From Manduca sexta (taxonomy: Eukaryota; Arthropoda; Insecta; Lepidoptera; Sphingidae), in assembly GCF_014839805.1 (NCBI RefSeq), contig NC_051123.1:9654727-9718726 (forward strand): 64,000 nucleotides of DNA. The letters are read 5' to 3'. This document shows positions 12,564 through 24,179 of this stretch, piece by piece. The notes under the pieces are model-generated. The model did not search any database and was not told the DNA's origin. It saw only the letters and a program-made list of their open reading frames with translations. The first letter of the stretch is position 1, and every line of letters begins with the position of its first letter. Position numbers and translations under genes: made by a program.

Positions 12564-12920
12564 AGCGGCGATAGCCTAGTTGGGTGTGTACCGGACTGTT
12601 GTGACGAATGGCCTTAGGTTCAAATCCCAATCGCATATCTCTGACTTTTCTAAAAATTATGTGTGTATTCTTTGTGAGTGCTTGTTTTAACGGTAAGGGA
12701 AAACAGCGTGAGGAAACCTGCACACCTGAGAAGTTCTCTGTAGGAATTCCTACATTGGATGGAATTTGATTGGTAGACTTCACACACCCAAAAAAATTTT
12801 GAGGGTGTGTGAAGTCTACCAATCCGCTCTAGGGCAGCGTGGTGGATTAAGGTCCTTCTCAGTCGTAGTGGAGGCCCGTGTCCAGCAGTGGGACAGTTTA
12901 TAATACAGGGATGATATTAT
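12564..12920 (+). mobile_element. tRNA-derived SINE, family A, with internal hairpin
   Basis: The head has the A box ATAGCCTAGTTGG and the B box GGTTCAAATCC (12617-12627). The body carries AACAGCGTGAGGAAACCTGC and GAAGTCTACCAATCCGC, and the tail ends TATAATACAGGG plus a TGATATTAT repeat. It is the fullest type of an abundant lepidopteran SINE, possibly of the kind called Metulj in Heliconius, though I cannot confirm the name. This copy is unusual: a perfect 21-bp inverted repeat (12769-12789 and 12803-12823) has arisen in the middle. Seven or more relatives occur in this window. Confidence 0.8.
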
Positions 12921-13559
12921 ATATATATTTATATAATATATATACGTGATTCGTGCCACATTAGCCATTAGGACATTAACGAGTGTAATTATCGGGTATA
13001 ATAACATGACGATGTTTAAATATGTATGAGAATATCTTAGCGACAGATTTATCGCTCGGATGTCTTTTCTATACATTTCTTTTGTTCTCTATTAGCGATA
13101 ACGATTGTAGAAAGGCGTCTTCACTACGGTCGTATTTATGGCGCTTAGCATCAGCCTTTTTAGCCGTCTCACCTTTATTGTGTAAAAAATGATATTTCAA
13201 TTGAATAAAGTTCCAAGAAATCCTTCATGTTGCAATTGTTGTGACCTTATAATGAAACGCATGATAGCACGAAGCTGTTAGCTAATATTGTATAGCGAAG
13301 TGTACTGAGCTCATCATGAAGATGATACTATGTGTCCGAGGGCCATTGTTTATATTATATGTTTTGAAATTGCATTCCATTAAGATGTTCGTACATCTAT
13401 AAACGGGGTTAAATTATTGTTTCTTGTGTTTACGAGAATGTAAGACGTTAATAAAACTGTTTTAAATTAAAAATCGATGTTAATCGAAATTAAGTATTTA
13501 ATGCAAGAGAAAGGCAAAGTATTGATTTAAAATGTTTATTTTAAAATGTAAAGTGCACA

Positions 13560-13857
13560 ATAGGCTAGTTAGGAATGAAACGGACTGCCGAGACGAAGGG
13601 CAGAAGATACAAAATCCAATGCCTACCTCTGACTTCGAAGTTACGTATGTATGTTTATCAATTATCGTTTGATTTGACGGTGAAGGAAAACATCGTGAGG
13701 AAACATATCTAAGAATTCTCCATTAGAATTTCGAAGGTAAGTAAGCCTGCCATCCCGCACTAGGGTAGTGTAGTGGATTAATGCCCAAACCATCTCAGTA
13801 GTAAAGAAGCTCGTGCTCAGCAGTATGCAGTATATAATGCAGGATTGGAATTATTAT
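13560..13857 (+). mobile_element. tRNA-derived SINE, family A, diverged copy
   Basis: It begins with a degenerate A box (TAGGCTAGTTAGG) followed by ACGGACTGCCGAGACGAA. It keeps GGAAAACATCGTGAGGAAAC, and the tail is TATATAATGCAGG. The B box is eroded, so the copy is probably transcriptionally dead. It lies 640 bp downstream of the 12564-12920 copy in the same orientation. Confidence 0.75.
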
Positions 13858-14304
13858 GACAAAAACTAAAACACTTGAAAACTTATTAAAATATATCTAT
13901 CTTACAGACGATATATCTTCATGATATCTTGTCTGTACTTTCTAAATAAAACAATGCGTGCGTGTGCCCGCACAAATTCAGAAGCAGATGAAAGCATGAC
14001 AATTGTTATTTACGTTCAATATTTCCTCGGTGTGAATTCTCGCGTATCTTTATTTATAAAATCTTCTTGTTACGTATGAGTGTTTGTAGTTTTGTTTTGT
14101 TCTCATACTACTTTCAAAATGTTATTATATAATAGAAGCTAGCGAATGATGAAGGAGTAAGCGGAGCCGATAAATTATTCCGTCATTGCATAGTGAATGC
14201 ATTATATAATTCGTCACCATATAGGTTTTTTTCGACAACTTGCGTTCCAGGAACGTCCGATATACTAGATTTTGCACTGCATTAATTAGGGTACCTTTAT
14301 ATCA

Positions 14305-14425
14305 ACCGCGCGTTTGCGGCCACAGCGCTGCGGCCGCGCGGCAAGTTAAAAAAAAACCGCGCGACTGCCGCCCTGCGGTCGCCCTGCAGCCGCGCAGCAC
14401 TTAGTGGCGATTTGAAATCGCTGTT
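14305..14425. repeat. GC-rich palindromic cluster
   Basis: A sharply bounded GC-rich block in AT-rich surroundings. It holds the palindrome-like GCGGCCACAGCGCTGCGGCCGC, two CCGCGCG blocks separated by a poly(A) run, and a 7-bp-arm palindrome GCGATTTGAAATCGC at about 14407-14421. It could be the end of a DNA transposon or a structured insulator-like sequence. No family is recognised. Confidence 0.35.
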
Positions 14426-16427
14426 AGGTCTTTTACTTTAGTGTCGTTTGTGTTTTGGCAATTCTTATGGGTTTATAAAGATTTTTAATTTGATGGATAT
14501 CATTTTGTGGATTGTTAAGCGACATATCTTTTTGGATTGAGATTCTAAATTACTGTGCATACAAGATCGTCCACCTAAAAATGCTCTAAATAGTAACATT
14601 GCATTATAATATCAGATGCTGTAAAATCTATTTCCCACACAAAAAATATTCAGCAGATTATACTAAATTATCTTATCCTTAAACGATCAATTACAAGCAA
14701 AACCTACACTGATAAACACATCATCTTTTTAGAACTGTGTTGCAAGACTAATAGTGAAATGGCGGTAATATCGCCGTCGCGTGCGCAGGCGCCGCGCACT
14801 AAATTTATTGGGACGGTAAGTTATGCAAACGTTAATGGATCATTATGTTTTTTTATCACCCACATTCGCTTGTTCATGAACCGAAGAATTTCATACTTCA
14901 CGCATATATATTTGATTCGATAGAAATTTAAAAGATCGTCTGATGTTTGACGGAAATGGAAAAGCTTTTAACATTTTTAAAATAGTCACTTAATTTACAT
15001 TATATTTAACTCGTCTGCGCATACAAAAACATTTGACATATTAAAATAAGGTAAAACACGTTATTATTAGGTTATTTTGTATGTTGTAAGTAATGAAATC
15101 TCACTACGAAACTGGTAAGGCTTAATACCCAAAAGAGACATTTGTGTTAGTTTTTCGTCATGAAAAATATGTTATTCGATGACTGAAATTAACCCAATAT
15201 ATCAATATATTCTCTACACGGGACAGAAATAGATATAAGAGTAGTGATTTTTGTTTAATCTTTTAATTAAATTCTAAAAATTTTTGTTTAATCTTTTAAT
15301 TAAATTCTAAAAATTACCATGATCTATCCTTGGGGATGTAAAATTAAAGAAAGAAAACCGATATAAACAAAAAAACGAAGTTAACTGAGTTTAAAATAAA
15401 AATATTATATACTGAATAAACATTTTATGGTCATTTTAAAATGATAAATACCGTTTATTATTTTCATCCTGTCAAAAGCCTTCTATATCGATTCATGACT
15501 CATATATAAATATAATGATGACACTAACATAACCTCTAAAAGTGTTGCTAAGTGATAGCAAGCTGTGGTTTGCGCGTTTGGAATCGAATGATAAATAAAT
15601 GTTTAAAGGAGTCTGTCCATTAAATACAAATAATATTTTTCTGACTGACACTTTCCTACCACGTTTAAAGTTTAAAATGTTACAGTAGACAGGCTCTTTA
15701 TGGAACATATTGGTTCTATCTGTGAATACGTGGATACTGTCGATATTTTTTAATGATTTATCAATGCCTCTCTTTTTCTGTAATACACATGTCACAAAAT
15801 ACTTGGTTAAAATTTTGATTCTGCTTCCTTCATCTTATTACAGTTTACTTTTAGAGTAATTTTCAGTATTTTTACTTAATTTACTACTAAGTTTCGACGA
15901 GGGCCATCAGATACTTCATGCCAACAGGCTGCATTGTAGTATAGATACAAGTCCCATATTATGAAGTCTGTAATCTCCTCATTATGAATATAGTCATATA
16001 TTCATCCATAATCACACCATGCGACATCTGGTGATCTTAAAATTGCCCTATTTGTAAAGCAGAGGTTTCTCAACATAAAATACAGTAGTAGCTGATAGTG
16101 TTGTACGTGACATATACCGTGATGCGGGCTAGGACCGTGTGTTGCACACTAGCAATTAACGTTATCAAAATGTGTTTATGTAAAGCAGGGTGAATAGATC
16201 TTAGGGATGATAAGAAATTTAAGACGAATTATTAATTAATTAATTAGTAATAACAATTTAAGTGAGGCAGAAGACAAAATAAATATGTTTTCTTATAGCG
16301 ACTACACAGGTTATGATAGCGTTTTCTTACCAAATTTTTATGTTTGAATTTGAAAACGAAAACTTCATATAAGCTGAAATCATCAATATTACCCATGAAA
16401 GTACGTAATAATTGATGATGTTTTAAT
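14426..16427. other. no gene recognised; short tandem duplication at 15248-15314
   Basis: AT-rich sequence. A 33-bp unit containing TTTGTTTAATCTTTTAATTA is exactly repeated twice at about 15248-15314. The 100-codon minus-strand frame at 15493-15795 has no coding features that I can recognise. Confidence 0.4.
15248..15314. repeat. 33-bp tandem duplication, two copies
   Basis: The unit TTTTTGTTTAATC followed by TTTTAATTAAATTCTAAAAA occurs twice head to tail without visible differences, which suggests a recent slippage duplication. Confidence 0.8.
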
Positions 16428-16710
16428 AATAATATTAGCCTTGTATATTGTCCCACGGCTGGGCACGGGCCTCCTCTACTACTGAGAGGGATCAGGTCTT
16501 AATCCTCCACGCTGACCTATTGCATAATGGCAGACTTTAAATATACTCAAAATTCTTGTAGAGAACTTATCTAGGTTTCCTCACGATGTTTTCCTTCATC
16601 ACATAGCGAATATTCACAAACGATACGCATATAACTTTAGAAATGTCAATGGTGCATCCAGTTTTGAACCTGGACATTCGTCTCGACAGTCCCTTCCTGT
16701 CCCAAATAGT
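16428..16710 (-). mobile_element. tRNA-derived SINE, family A, minus orientation
   Basis: The + strand shows the tail first (TATATTGTCCCAC, GGGCACGGGCCTCCTCTACT), then TAGGTTTCCTCACGATGTTT, then the B box complement (TTTTGAACCTGG) and GACATTCGTCTCGACAGTCC. This is the reverse of the family A consensus. The head after the B box is eroded. Confidence 0.75.
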
Positions 16711-17409
16711 CTACAAGCTGCTTAATAACGACGATGTATCTGTGAAAAAAAAAATATCTCGAGCATCTATAAAACTAACAAATTATAAAACAAATTTTAT
16801 GCAACAAATTATTAAACTTTAGTATTGAAATTATAGTTAAAATTTTCGCGGGATCGATACAAAAACGATTGAATATAATCGATAGTGTATCGATAAGCTA
16901 TGTAGTTAATTTGTACAACAGAAAGGCGTAACAATAGCAATAATAACAAAATGTAAGTGATGCAACCAATAGTGTTGCACCCGGTACGATGGTTATGCAA
17001 CTTAATACACTTCGATTGTATATTGTTTTATTACGATGGCATATTGAATACGAATTGGCATGCTATTGCGTTATAAATTTGTTTTTAAACATATTTTTTA
17101 CAATGAGTTAGAAGTTTCATCCGGTTGGCGCTGGTTTGATAGCTTTTTAAGACATAAGAAAATACGTTTTTTTTTCAATATGACTAAAGATCGGGAGCAA
17201 TGAATATTTTCTGGATTCCATTTTATTATGGAAATATAGTCGTTCCTTTCTTAAACATTTCCTTTTTAGTTAGGGAAAATAAATAGAAGACAATAAAATA
17301 AAAAGGAACCGCGTCTTGAGTGTTTTTTGATTTTGTATGTCTGATAAGAAATCCAAAGACGTTTTTGGAAGACAATATTTTCATAGTTGTATTCAATTAA
17401 TGATTAATT

Positions 17410-17660
17410 GGCTCGTTGGCGTAGTTGTACGGTACGACACGTGTGACGACGTGCGGTAAGGTCTCGGGTTTGAACCCTGGGTCGGTGAAAGTGGTTTATC
17501 TAACTCAGGCTGATGCTCGGAGTGTGGTATTTGTGCTCGATATGCCGATAGGCTCGCCTATTACGTCATGGGAATACACATTGCGAATAGATTACAGTAG
17601 GATCACTATTCGCGCGTTCCCCTACCCTCTCCGGGATAAAGGGTGTGTGCGAATATTAAT
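17410..17660 (+). mobile_element. tRNA-derived SINE, family B
   Basis: The head is GGCTCGTTGGCGTAGTTGTAC (A box region), followed by a B box GGTTTGAACCC at about 17467-17477. The body has CATGGGAATACACATTGCGA and CCCTACCCTCTCCGGG, matching the family B copies at 7365-7600 and, reversed, 19622-19842. It is followed within about 40 bp by a LINE tail. A SINE tail close to a LINE tail may be chance or a composite element. Confidence 0.65.
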
Positions 17661-17699
17661 GACAAATAATATATGGTTTTTAATCTTCATAAAAGATAT

Positions 17700-17879
17700 A
17701 ATGAACGTCCATCCACCAGGTATGACCATGAGGTCACGACTTTTATGAAAAAGTCGTCGGAGGTCGCTGGATGCGGGCCGCTTGCAATAGGTCGATCTGC
17801 AAATCCTTTGAGGAGGCTCATGTTCAGCAGTGGACAATGGACATCCTGCGGCTGTTGATGATGATGATGATGATGATGA
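17700..17879 (+). pseudogene. LINE C-terminus and TGA-repeat tail
   Basis: On the + strand the frame reads RWMRAACNRSICKSFEEAHV followed by QQWT. This is the C-terminus of the EAYVQQWT-type LINE reverse transcriptase protein. The element ends in eight TGA triplets (17856-17879), which are the 3-prime tail and explain a poly-His frame on the other strand. Only the terminal 180 bp are present. Confidence 0.7.
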
Positions 17880-18157
17880 AATGTAATGTCAATTTTATTG
17901 TTCTTAACAATATACAATAATGATTCACGACACTCATCTACTCTGGCAAATATTTTTAAAGGTCGAAAACAATTATAGCACTACATCTGTGTAAAGAAAT
18001 GAAAAATAAAACAATTCAATAACAGTATTAGTTCAGTTGTTAAACTACGCAAGAGTTCGCATTGTCATTTACATTTTTATATAAAATATACTGCCACCAT
18101 CAGAAAACGAATTGCTTTAGAAAAAATGTACTTATGATCGGAGGAATCACAAACATT

Positions 18158-18339
18158 AAATAATATAATGGTTTCTTATGTTTACGCGAATGTTAGATAT
18201 TGTGGTAATTTTGTATTATTATTCCCGTCAGTCCGCCCACGTAACCATGAAGGCAAAGTCTTCGAAACGTCAGGAGAAAATAATATAAATAACCGCGATA
18301 CAATATGTAAAATAATTTTATTTCAATACGAAATAATAT
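18158..18339 (+). repeat. snapback (palindromic) repeat, copy with short left arm
   Basis: It starts TTTCTTATGTTTACGCGAATG and ends TTTTATTTCAAT. The right arm carries CGTAACCATGAAGG, AAGTCTTCGAAACGTC, ATAACCGCGATA and an ATTTTATTTCAAT end. The left arm is mostly deleted after GTTAGATATTG. AAATAATAT occurs on both sides (18158-18166 and 18331-18339) and may be a target duplication, though AT-richness makes this weak. Seven relatives lie in the window. Confidence 0.6.
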
Positions 18340-18709
18340 CTTCCTTGATAATACGATAGAAATCAGTGTTTTTAAAAGTCAATAGACATAAGGTCAACAA
18401 CTGTTAAATGTATATTCGAAATACATTGTTTAAGAATCGACTATTACTCGTTCAAAGTTCCTGACATTTAGCTGACCGGTCGAATGTTCTAGAAGACTTC
18501 TATCTAAACATAACTATTGTGAAATACTCGTACTGTGTCAATTGAAATTTAGGAAATAGCGTCGTTCTTATTGTTATATTATTTACTGGAGAACTATGTT
18601 CAACGTGAATGAAAGAGTACGGTATACCGTGACTATGAAGTATGAATAGGCTTCCAAATATCGACAATAAAAATTAAGAAATCGATATAAATTAATTTTA
18701 TTTTAGTAT

Positions 18710-18930
18710 TAGTTCTTGCTCGCGGTTTCGACCGCGTGTAATTTTTTTTCTGGGATTAAAGTCTCGCTTTCTGTTTTCACGCAATAAAAAGCCTTATCTA
18801 TATAAATTAACACTTCGGAACAATGTATCTTCCTATTAGCAAAACAAATTAAAATCGGTTTAGTAGTTTCTGAGAATAGCGCGTCTAAACAAAAAAACTT
18901 TTCAACTTTATAAGATGTTAGTATAAATAT
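18710..18930 (-). mobile_element. Helitron fragment, minus orientation
   Basis: The + strand begins TAGTTCTTGCTCGCGGTTTC and GACCGCG, the complement of a Helitron 3-prime hairpin near a degraded CTAG end. It finishes CAACTTTATAAGATGTTAGT, the complement of the common lepidopteran Helitron 5-prime end TCTATACTAATATTATAAAG. The middle has the ATCGGTTTAGTAGTTTCTGAG type segment. It is non-autonomous and somewhat decayed. Confidence 0.6.
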
Positions 18931-19119
18931 AATTTTACCGCCTTATTCATAGACGTTTTTTATTTTAACATCTTCTTCTAACAGACTTGTTATCACGGCT
19001 TTACTTCGTCCTTAGATAAAAATCGTCTATGAATGAGGGGGCTAGTGTTTAGTATAAAAACCAGTGCTCCTAAACTACATGGCTTATACTATTGTAAAGA
19101 ATGGAGATTACTATGGAGA

Positions 19120-19206
19120 GCTGGGCTGTAATCTTCGAAACTTCGCGGAGAAAATTATAATATAGAAAACCGCGATAAAATCTGAAAAATAGTTTTATTT
19201 CAATAA
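19120..19206 (+). repeat. snapback repeat, right arm only
   Basis: The sequence keeps AATCTTCGAAACTTCGCGGAG, AAAACCGCGATAAAATCTG and TAGTTTTATTTCAAT, which is the right arm of the family seen complete at 56496-56699. The left arm is absent. Confidence 0.65.
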
Positions 19207-19621
19207 TATACCTAGCATAGAATAAGATGTATACGAAATCGCTGGCACAATTTATAATATTCTACAGTAATTCTAAATATTAGAAAGAAATAAATTAAAC
19301 AAAGAACTGTCAAAGATAACAAAAACACATATTTTTTTAAAAAATACTTCGATAAGACTCCAACCTCGTAAATTCTTTCGAAATAATTAAACGTGACACG
19401 ATATACATACATGTATATATAGGTGTAAATGTTGCTATCATTATAAATTATAACTAAAAATGTGTTTTTTTTTCAGGTAATTTATTCGAGTCCTTGTTAA
19501 TTTACCTATGGACGTGATTTTGGTGAGTTTTTTTAAATACTAATTATCATTGGATTTAGAAATAAGGATCTGTGGGTGTAGGATTTGTTAACCCTAAAAT
19601 TGCTTTAATAATATAAAAATA

Positions 19622-19842
19622 CACACACATTATAGGCCTTTATCCTCGAAAGGGTAGGCACAGGTGCAACCAGGGCATCCATCGGTGTATTCCATCCTAT
19701 AATGTGTTAAAAGCGAGCTTATCGTGCACAAATTCTTGACTACGGGCTGATACAGAGCAGAAAACCCAAACATAACTTAGCCCGACCCGGGATTCGAATT
19801 TCGTCTCAGGATGGCGAGTGCAGTTGAATACCAAACAATACT
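19622..19842 (-). mobile_element. tRNA-derived SINE, family B, minus orientation
   Basis: The + strand shows CTTTATCCTCGAAAGGGTAG, TTCCATCCTATAATGTG, GGCTGATACAGAGCAG and then the B box complement GGGATTCGAATTTCG, in the order expected for a reversed family B SINE. Confidence 0.65.
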
Positions 19843-19849
19843 TTGTAAT

Positions 19850-19945
19850 TCAAGGTGTTGGATGGTGTTTCAACTATTTATGGGCGGTCGTATCGCTTAC
19901 CACCAGGCGAACGGTAAGATCGTCCCTTCATTCAAAGCATTAAAA
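19850..19945 (+). repeat. interspersed repeat E fragment
   Basis: It contains GTGTTGGATGGTGTTTC, CTATTTATGGGCGGTCGTAT and GCTTACCACCAGGCGAACGG. A closely similar block lies at 40873-40970. It is probably the 3-prime end of a lepidopteran non-LTR retrotransposon or SINE, but the class is uncertain. Confidence 0.55.
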
Positions 19946-20227
19946 AAATAGAATGAAATCTATACCTTAATCCAAGTGGCATTATTGTTACTTTCCCTCA
20001 TTTTAAATTGAAAGGCAAGCCTCTAACATCAACTACGTTTAATGTGTATACGACTACATAATTATCAATAATGTGTAATCTAGGAGTGCTATATACCGTG
20101 TTCCTCGTAGTAATAACAGCGCAATGTTTACACGAGTTGACCGCATTCCGAGTGCTGAGCCTAGTCGATGGCGTCTCACCCTGTGCAATTACCGAATGCA
20201 TTAGAAAATTTATTTTAATTTACGCAT

Positions 20228-20361
20228 GATCATTTCTTAAGTTTACGCGAATGTTAGACATTTAAATTAAACTATTTTACGAATTTTATCACGGTTTTAA
20301 TATTTTACTTTTCTCCCGACGTTTCGAAGACTTTGCAGCCTTCATGGTCACGGGGGGGACA
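20228..20361 (+). repeat. snapback repeat, left arm only
   Basis: The sequence has GTTTACGCGAATGTTAGAC, TTATCACGGTTTTAATATT, CCCGACGTTTCGAAGAC and CAGCCTTCATGGTCACGGG, then stops at the fold point. It equals the left half of the snapback family; the right arm is missing. Confidence 0.7.
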
Positions 20362-20923
20362 ACTTAATTTACGCATTTGTTTTCTGTATCGGTGGGGGTT
20401 TGTGGGCCGTCTGTATGTTGTGTTTGGGGTTTTTGTTTTTGCGATTATAGTAACATTAAAAATTAATTACTTATGTTAAAAAACCAGAAAATCGAACCGT
20501 ATTGCAAAGGGTTACATAGCAATACAATAATAGAATGATCTACTCAAGCAAAGCTAAGCGAATATAGACAATTTAACTGTTATTAATAGGCATAATATTT
20601 CTCAAAACTTTTCTACTCTTAAAACCAGCCTACATTCGAATGATCGAAACGTCTACAACTTTCATTAATATTTCGCACTCATGTGCTAGAGAAATTAATG
20701 AAAACTTGTAGGTCGTTAAAGTTAATTGCTTGGAGCGCATGAGCTTCAAATAGCGACAGGTTTTCCAACTTACATGGTAAGTTGGCACGTCAGATAATAT
20801 TCGCATTTCTACTTGCCAGACCAGGAAAGTAAGGAACATCGCCATCTTGTGGTCAAACATGGAACTAGTTTAAAACGAAAACGCAATAATGACACTTCCA
20901 TAGTAGGATTTTTATTTCCATAG

Positions 20924-21094
20924 TCAGCAGTGGTGTAAGGTGAAGTTTTCCGATAGGGAACCCACACAACATATAGGTACTAATATACATAAATTGCGGC
21001 CTGTAAATCGATCTAATGATAATTAGATTCCTCATCAATTCTACCAAAGGGAAGCCGGTAGGAATCGGATTATATGAACGCTACACCACTGCTG
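20924..21094. mobile_element. small terminal-inverted-repeat element (MITE candidate)
   Basis: A 171-bp segment is bounded by CAGCAGTGGTGTA and its exact complement TACACCACTGCTG. The CAGTGGTGTA core resembles hAT-type termini, but I find no 8-bp target duplication, so the class is uncertain. No coding capacity. Confidence 0.4.
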
Positions 21095-22220
21095 GTCAAG
21101 CTATGTATATACTTCGTAAATATAAAAATATAAAACACAATAGTATTTTAGTTTATGTCACGATTATAGTTGTACGATAGAGTTTCCGCAATTAATAATC
21201 AACTCTATGCTCATCCAACTAAGATACACGATCAAAATGAAGGTACGTGGACAGTTTCATTACTAACGAATGTATTGTTTAAAAACAATCGATATTGTTC
21301 GCGTGATAGCACCTCGTGTGTTTTTAATCGATTTTCGTACTTCGATATCTCGTCTGCCGTCATGATCCACAAAGTTTTATGCATGTAATTAACTAATTAA
21401 TTATTGTTTATTTGAATTATTATGTGATTATCCGAATACTTTCATTTCTGTTTTTGAAGTAAGTTAATTGTTGAATATCAGAGCGTATAGGGAAAGTAGA
21501 CATATATTCTAGTTTATTACGAACATCATAACATTGTAATTATGTACTGAAATAGTTGTTACATAGGTACTGTGATCTATCTATGTTATTATAAGGGTCA
21601 TTTTGACATTGCGTTAATAAATCAAATCACATACTCGTCTATTTACTTTTGCTAACACTGTGCTAAATATCATCCTGGAATAATAAATATTTACATAAAA
21701 AATCCCGGTTTTACTCTGATTATTTGATAATTTTATAAGTGTGCCTATTTCTAAATTAAAGTATGATGTGGATGCAGCGAGTTATTAATTATATTAGAGT
21801 AGTAGTGGCATTAGGCCGCGTAAATTATTTTTTTTTACGAGTATTGTTATTTATTTTGTTGCAAACACTCTTTTATTTTACATCTACATTTCAAGTAATT
21901 TATTATAGTGTTATTTTCAAGAAGATAAGTATGGAGTTTCATTTAAATCTTAATGTCAAAATTACTCTGTATATCTACTCTGTGACCAACTTTAAGTTCC
22001 AATATCCGATGTATTATTTAAACAAATGACAAAGAACATGTGGAAAGTATTAACACCGTTTGTTAACAATAGCGAATAACAACACAGCTCAAAACTTTGA
22101 CTAAACATTGGATAGGTCTATTTTAATCATACTTAGACTCAAATGTTGATGTTTAAGTATAGCCTATTATTTTTACAAGTAATATTATTAAATAATGTAT
22201 AACTTATTAATGAGCATTAG
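21095..22220. other. no feature recognised
   Basis: AT-rich sequence without credible exon or transposon end. The 88-codon + strand frame at 21763-22029 is rich in Phe, Ile, Tyr and Val and looks like a chance frame. Confidence 0.4.
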
Positions 22221-22375
22221 AAGCAAACAAACACAAATACAAAGGCGCAAATAGGGCACCCACTTTTCGCCAACTGTGTTCCATTTCATGATATGATAGG
22301 AGACGAGCCTATCGCCATATCGTGCACTAATTCCAGACTCCGGTCTGATACTGAGCAGAAAAACTAAAATAATTA
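22221..22375 (-). mobile_element. tRNA-derived SINE, family B, minus, truncated
   Basis: The + strand begins GCAAACAAACACAAATACAA, then GGGCACCCACTTTTCGCC, GTTCCATTTCATGATATGAT and GGTCTGATACTGAGCAG. It matches the 3-prime half of family B reversed; the tRNA-like head is missing. The 23704-23862 copy shares its GCAAACAAACACAAA end. Confidence 0.55.
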
Positions 22376-23703
22376 TATTAGCACTGGAGAAGTTAATAAT
22401 TCCATAAACATTTCTAAATGAAAAATTATGTAAAATTTCGCTTGCACCCATCCATTATTTTACTAAGCACTCATAAAGGGTCGTAAAGTGAAATTTTATA
22501 TTAATTAAAGCTAACAAATACCTATTGAAGAAATAATTATAATAGGTGAGGTAAGCAGATGTACCCGTAGTCAGTAGGGTTGGCAACTTCGGAAATCCAT
22601 ATATTAAGAACATTATGTTGACCGACATGAAGGAATAGAGAAAAGTCGATATTTAAGTTATTACTTTTATATTTTTAAAAGTATATTTCTGCGCTAACAT
22701 AGACTTTGAATCGTCACCTTAATACAAAAAAGGAAAAACATATAATACTTTTGTCTAATAATTGGAAATTTTAACTATGTTAGCAATTGCAGAATACTAT
22801 GGTATGACAGACTTCAGTTGTTTCGTATGTACACTTTGACACGTGACAACCCTAGCATTTGAGATGCGCACGCGCCGGTTTCCACAGCATTGTGTGTTCG
22901 TTCTCACAACGAGAGAAAGCAGAGAGATGCGTTCGCAGAACATGCACTTAGGTCGCGTCTATACCACGTGTGATCGTGATTAATTCACTTATTGTTAGAC
23001 CTCGGGAACAGATGCGCATCTAAGTATCTTATCTTTTACATGTTTAGCTAATTTCATGGTAAAGGAATTACATCGCTTTTGCCACGTTTTATTTTTTGTG
23101 TTCAAATTACAATCGGAACACTAATAGAAATTTTATTTCGAAACACATTACTTATTTTTAAAAAGGGTCAAGTTATAAGTATAGGCTTATCAAAAATGAC
23201 TAACTGAAAAATGCTTTAAAAAAGTGTTTTAGGAACTTTTGTGTTGGAAAAGCCTTACCATGCGGGCAAAGCCACGAGCAATACTTAATTATTCAATAAA
23301 AATGATCAAAATATGTGTTGGACGCGTAATTTTTTGGACGATGGATTTACGAGACATTATGAATCTCATTATAATGTACCAGGGTAACATGAATAGTATG
23401 CAGATGTATTACAAAAAGAAGGCCGCAGTGTATTGAGCACTGGAACGTAATGTTCTTATTCCTATAGGGTGAGTGTTCCATTCGACACTCGTAAATATAT
23501 TCATTCCTATTTTATAACAATGGACTACTTTTAACCACTTTCATTATATAAATATGCTGACTCACCTATATAGTTGATAGACAGTTAAGTAATTGCTTTG
23601 GATTTCTTTTGACAAGTGGCTCTGTGACGGGTAAAAATAAACACGTTTTGTAACAGCTTGTAAGTTCAATTTAGTACCTGGCTGATTTTTCTAGTCAATT
23701 TAA
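22376..23703. other. no gene recognised; Helitron 3-prime scrap at about 23228-23285
   Basis: Mostly featureless. The stretch TGTTGGAAAAGCC, ATGCGGGCAAAGCCACGAGCA near 23240-23280 resembles the 3-prime end of the Helitrons at 36136-36338 and 62641-62841. A moderately GC-richer patch lies at 22860-22980. Confidence 0.35.
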
Positions 23704-23862
23704 ATGCAAACAAACACAAAACGCCTTTATCCCTGAAGGGGAGGCCTATTTTAATTAGGGCACCCACTTTTGGATAAGTGTGTTCCGTCCCATGATGTGA
23801 TAGGGGGCGGGCCTATCGTCATATCGGGCATAAATTCAGCCTCCATACTAATAATGAGGTTT
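23704..23862 (-). mobile_element. tRNA-derived SINE, family B, minus, truncated
   Basis: The + strand has GCAAACAAACACAAAACGCC, TATCCCTGAAGGGGAGGCC, GTTCCGTCCCATGATGTGAT and GGGCGGGCCTATCGTC. It is the reversed 3-prime half of family B, lacking the polymerase III head. Confidence 0.6.
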
Positions 23863-24179
23863 CTGACTATACTTCTTCACGAACCTTTAAATATTTAGTA
23901 AGATTATACATTCTTTATAGATCGTTACATATAAATAGAATATATTTATAGTTCCCAGTAGAATTCCCCGATTTCCTGTCAAAAAAACATTCCATGTACC
24001 CCTGTATAGAACTAACGTTGGACGCCATTCACCCTTAGCACGAATGTGCGCCGAATACAATACTATTTCCGGAGGTTTAGACAACTTTGATATCCACCAC
24101 GATTCATTTGAAAACTTTAAACATAAACTGATAAAACACTATTGTTAATTAAGATTTAAAATAAAAAAAGTACAATATT

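Noticed and set aside
17687..17917. Minus-strand frame with a poly-His run
   Set aside because: It is the translation of the TGA-triplet tail of a LINE.
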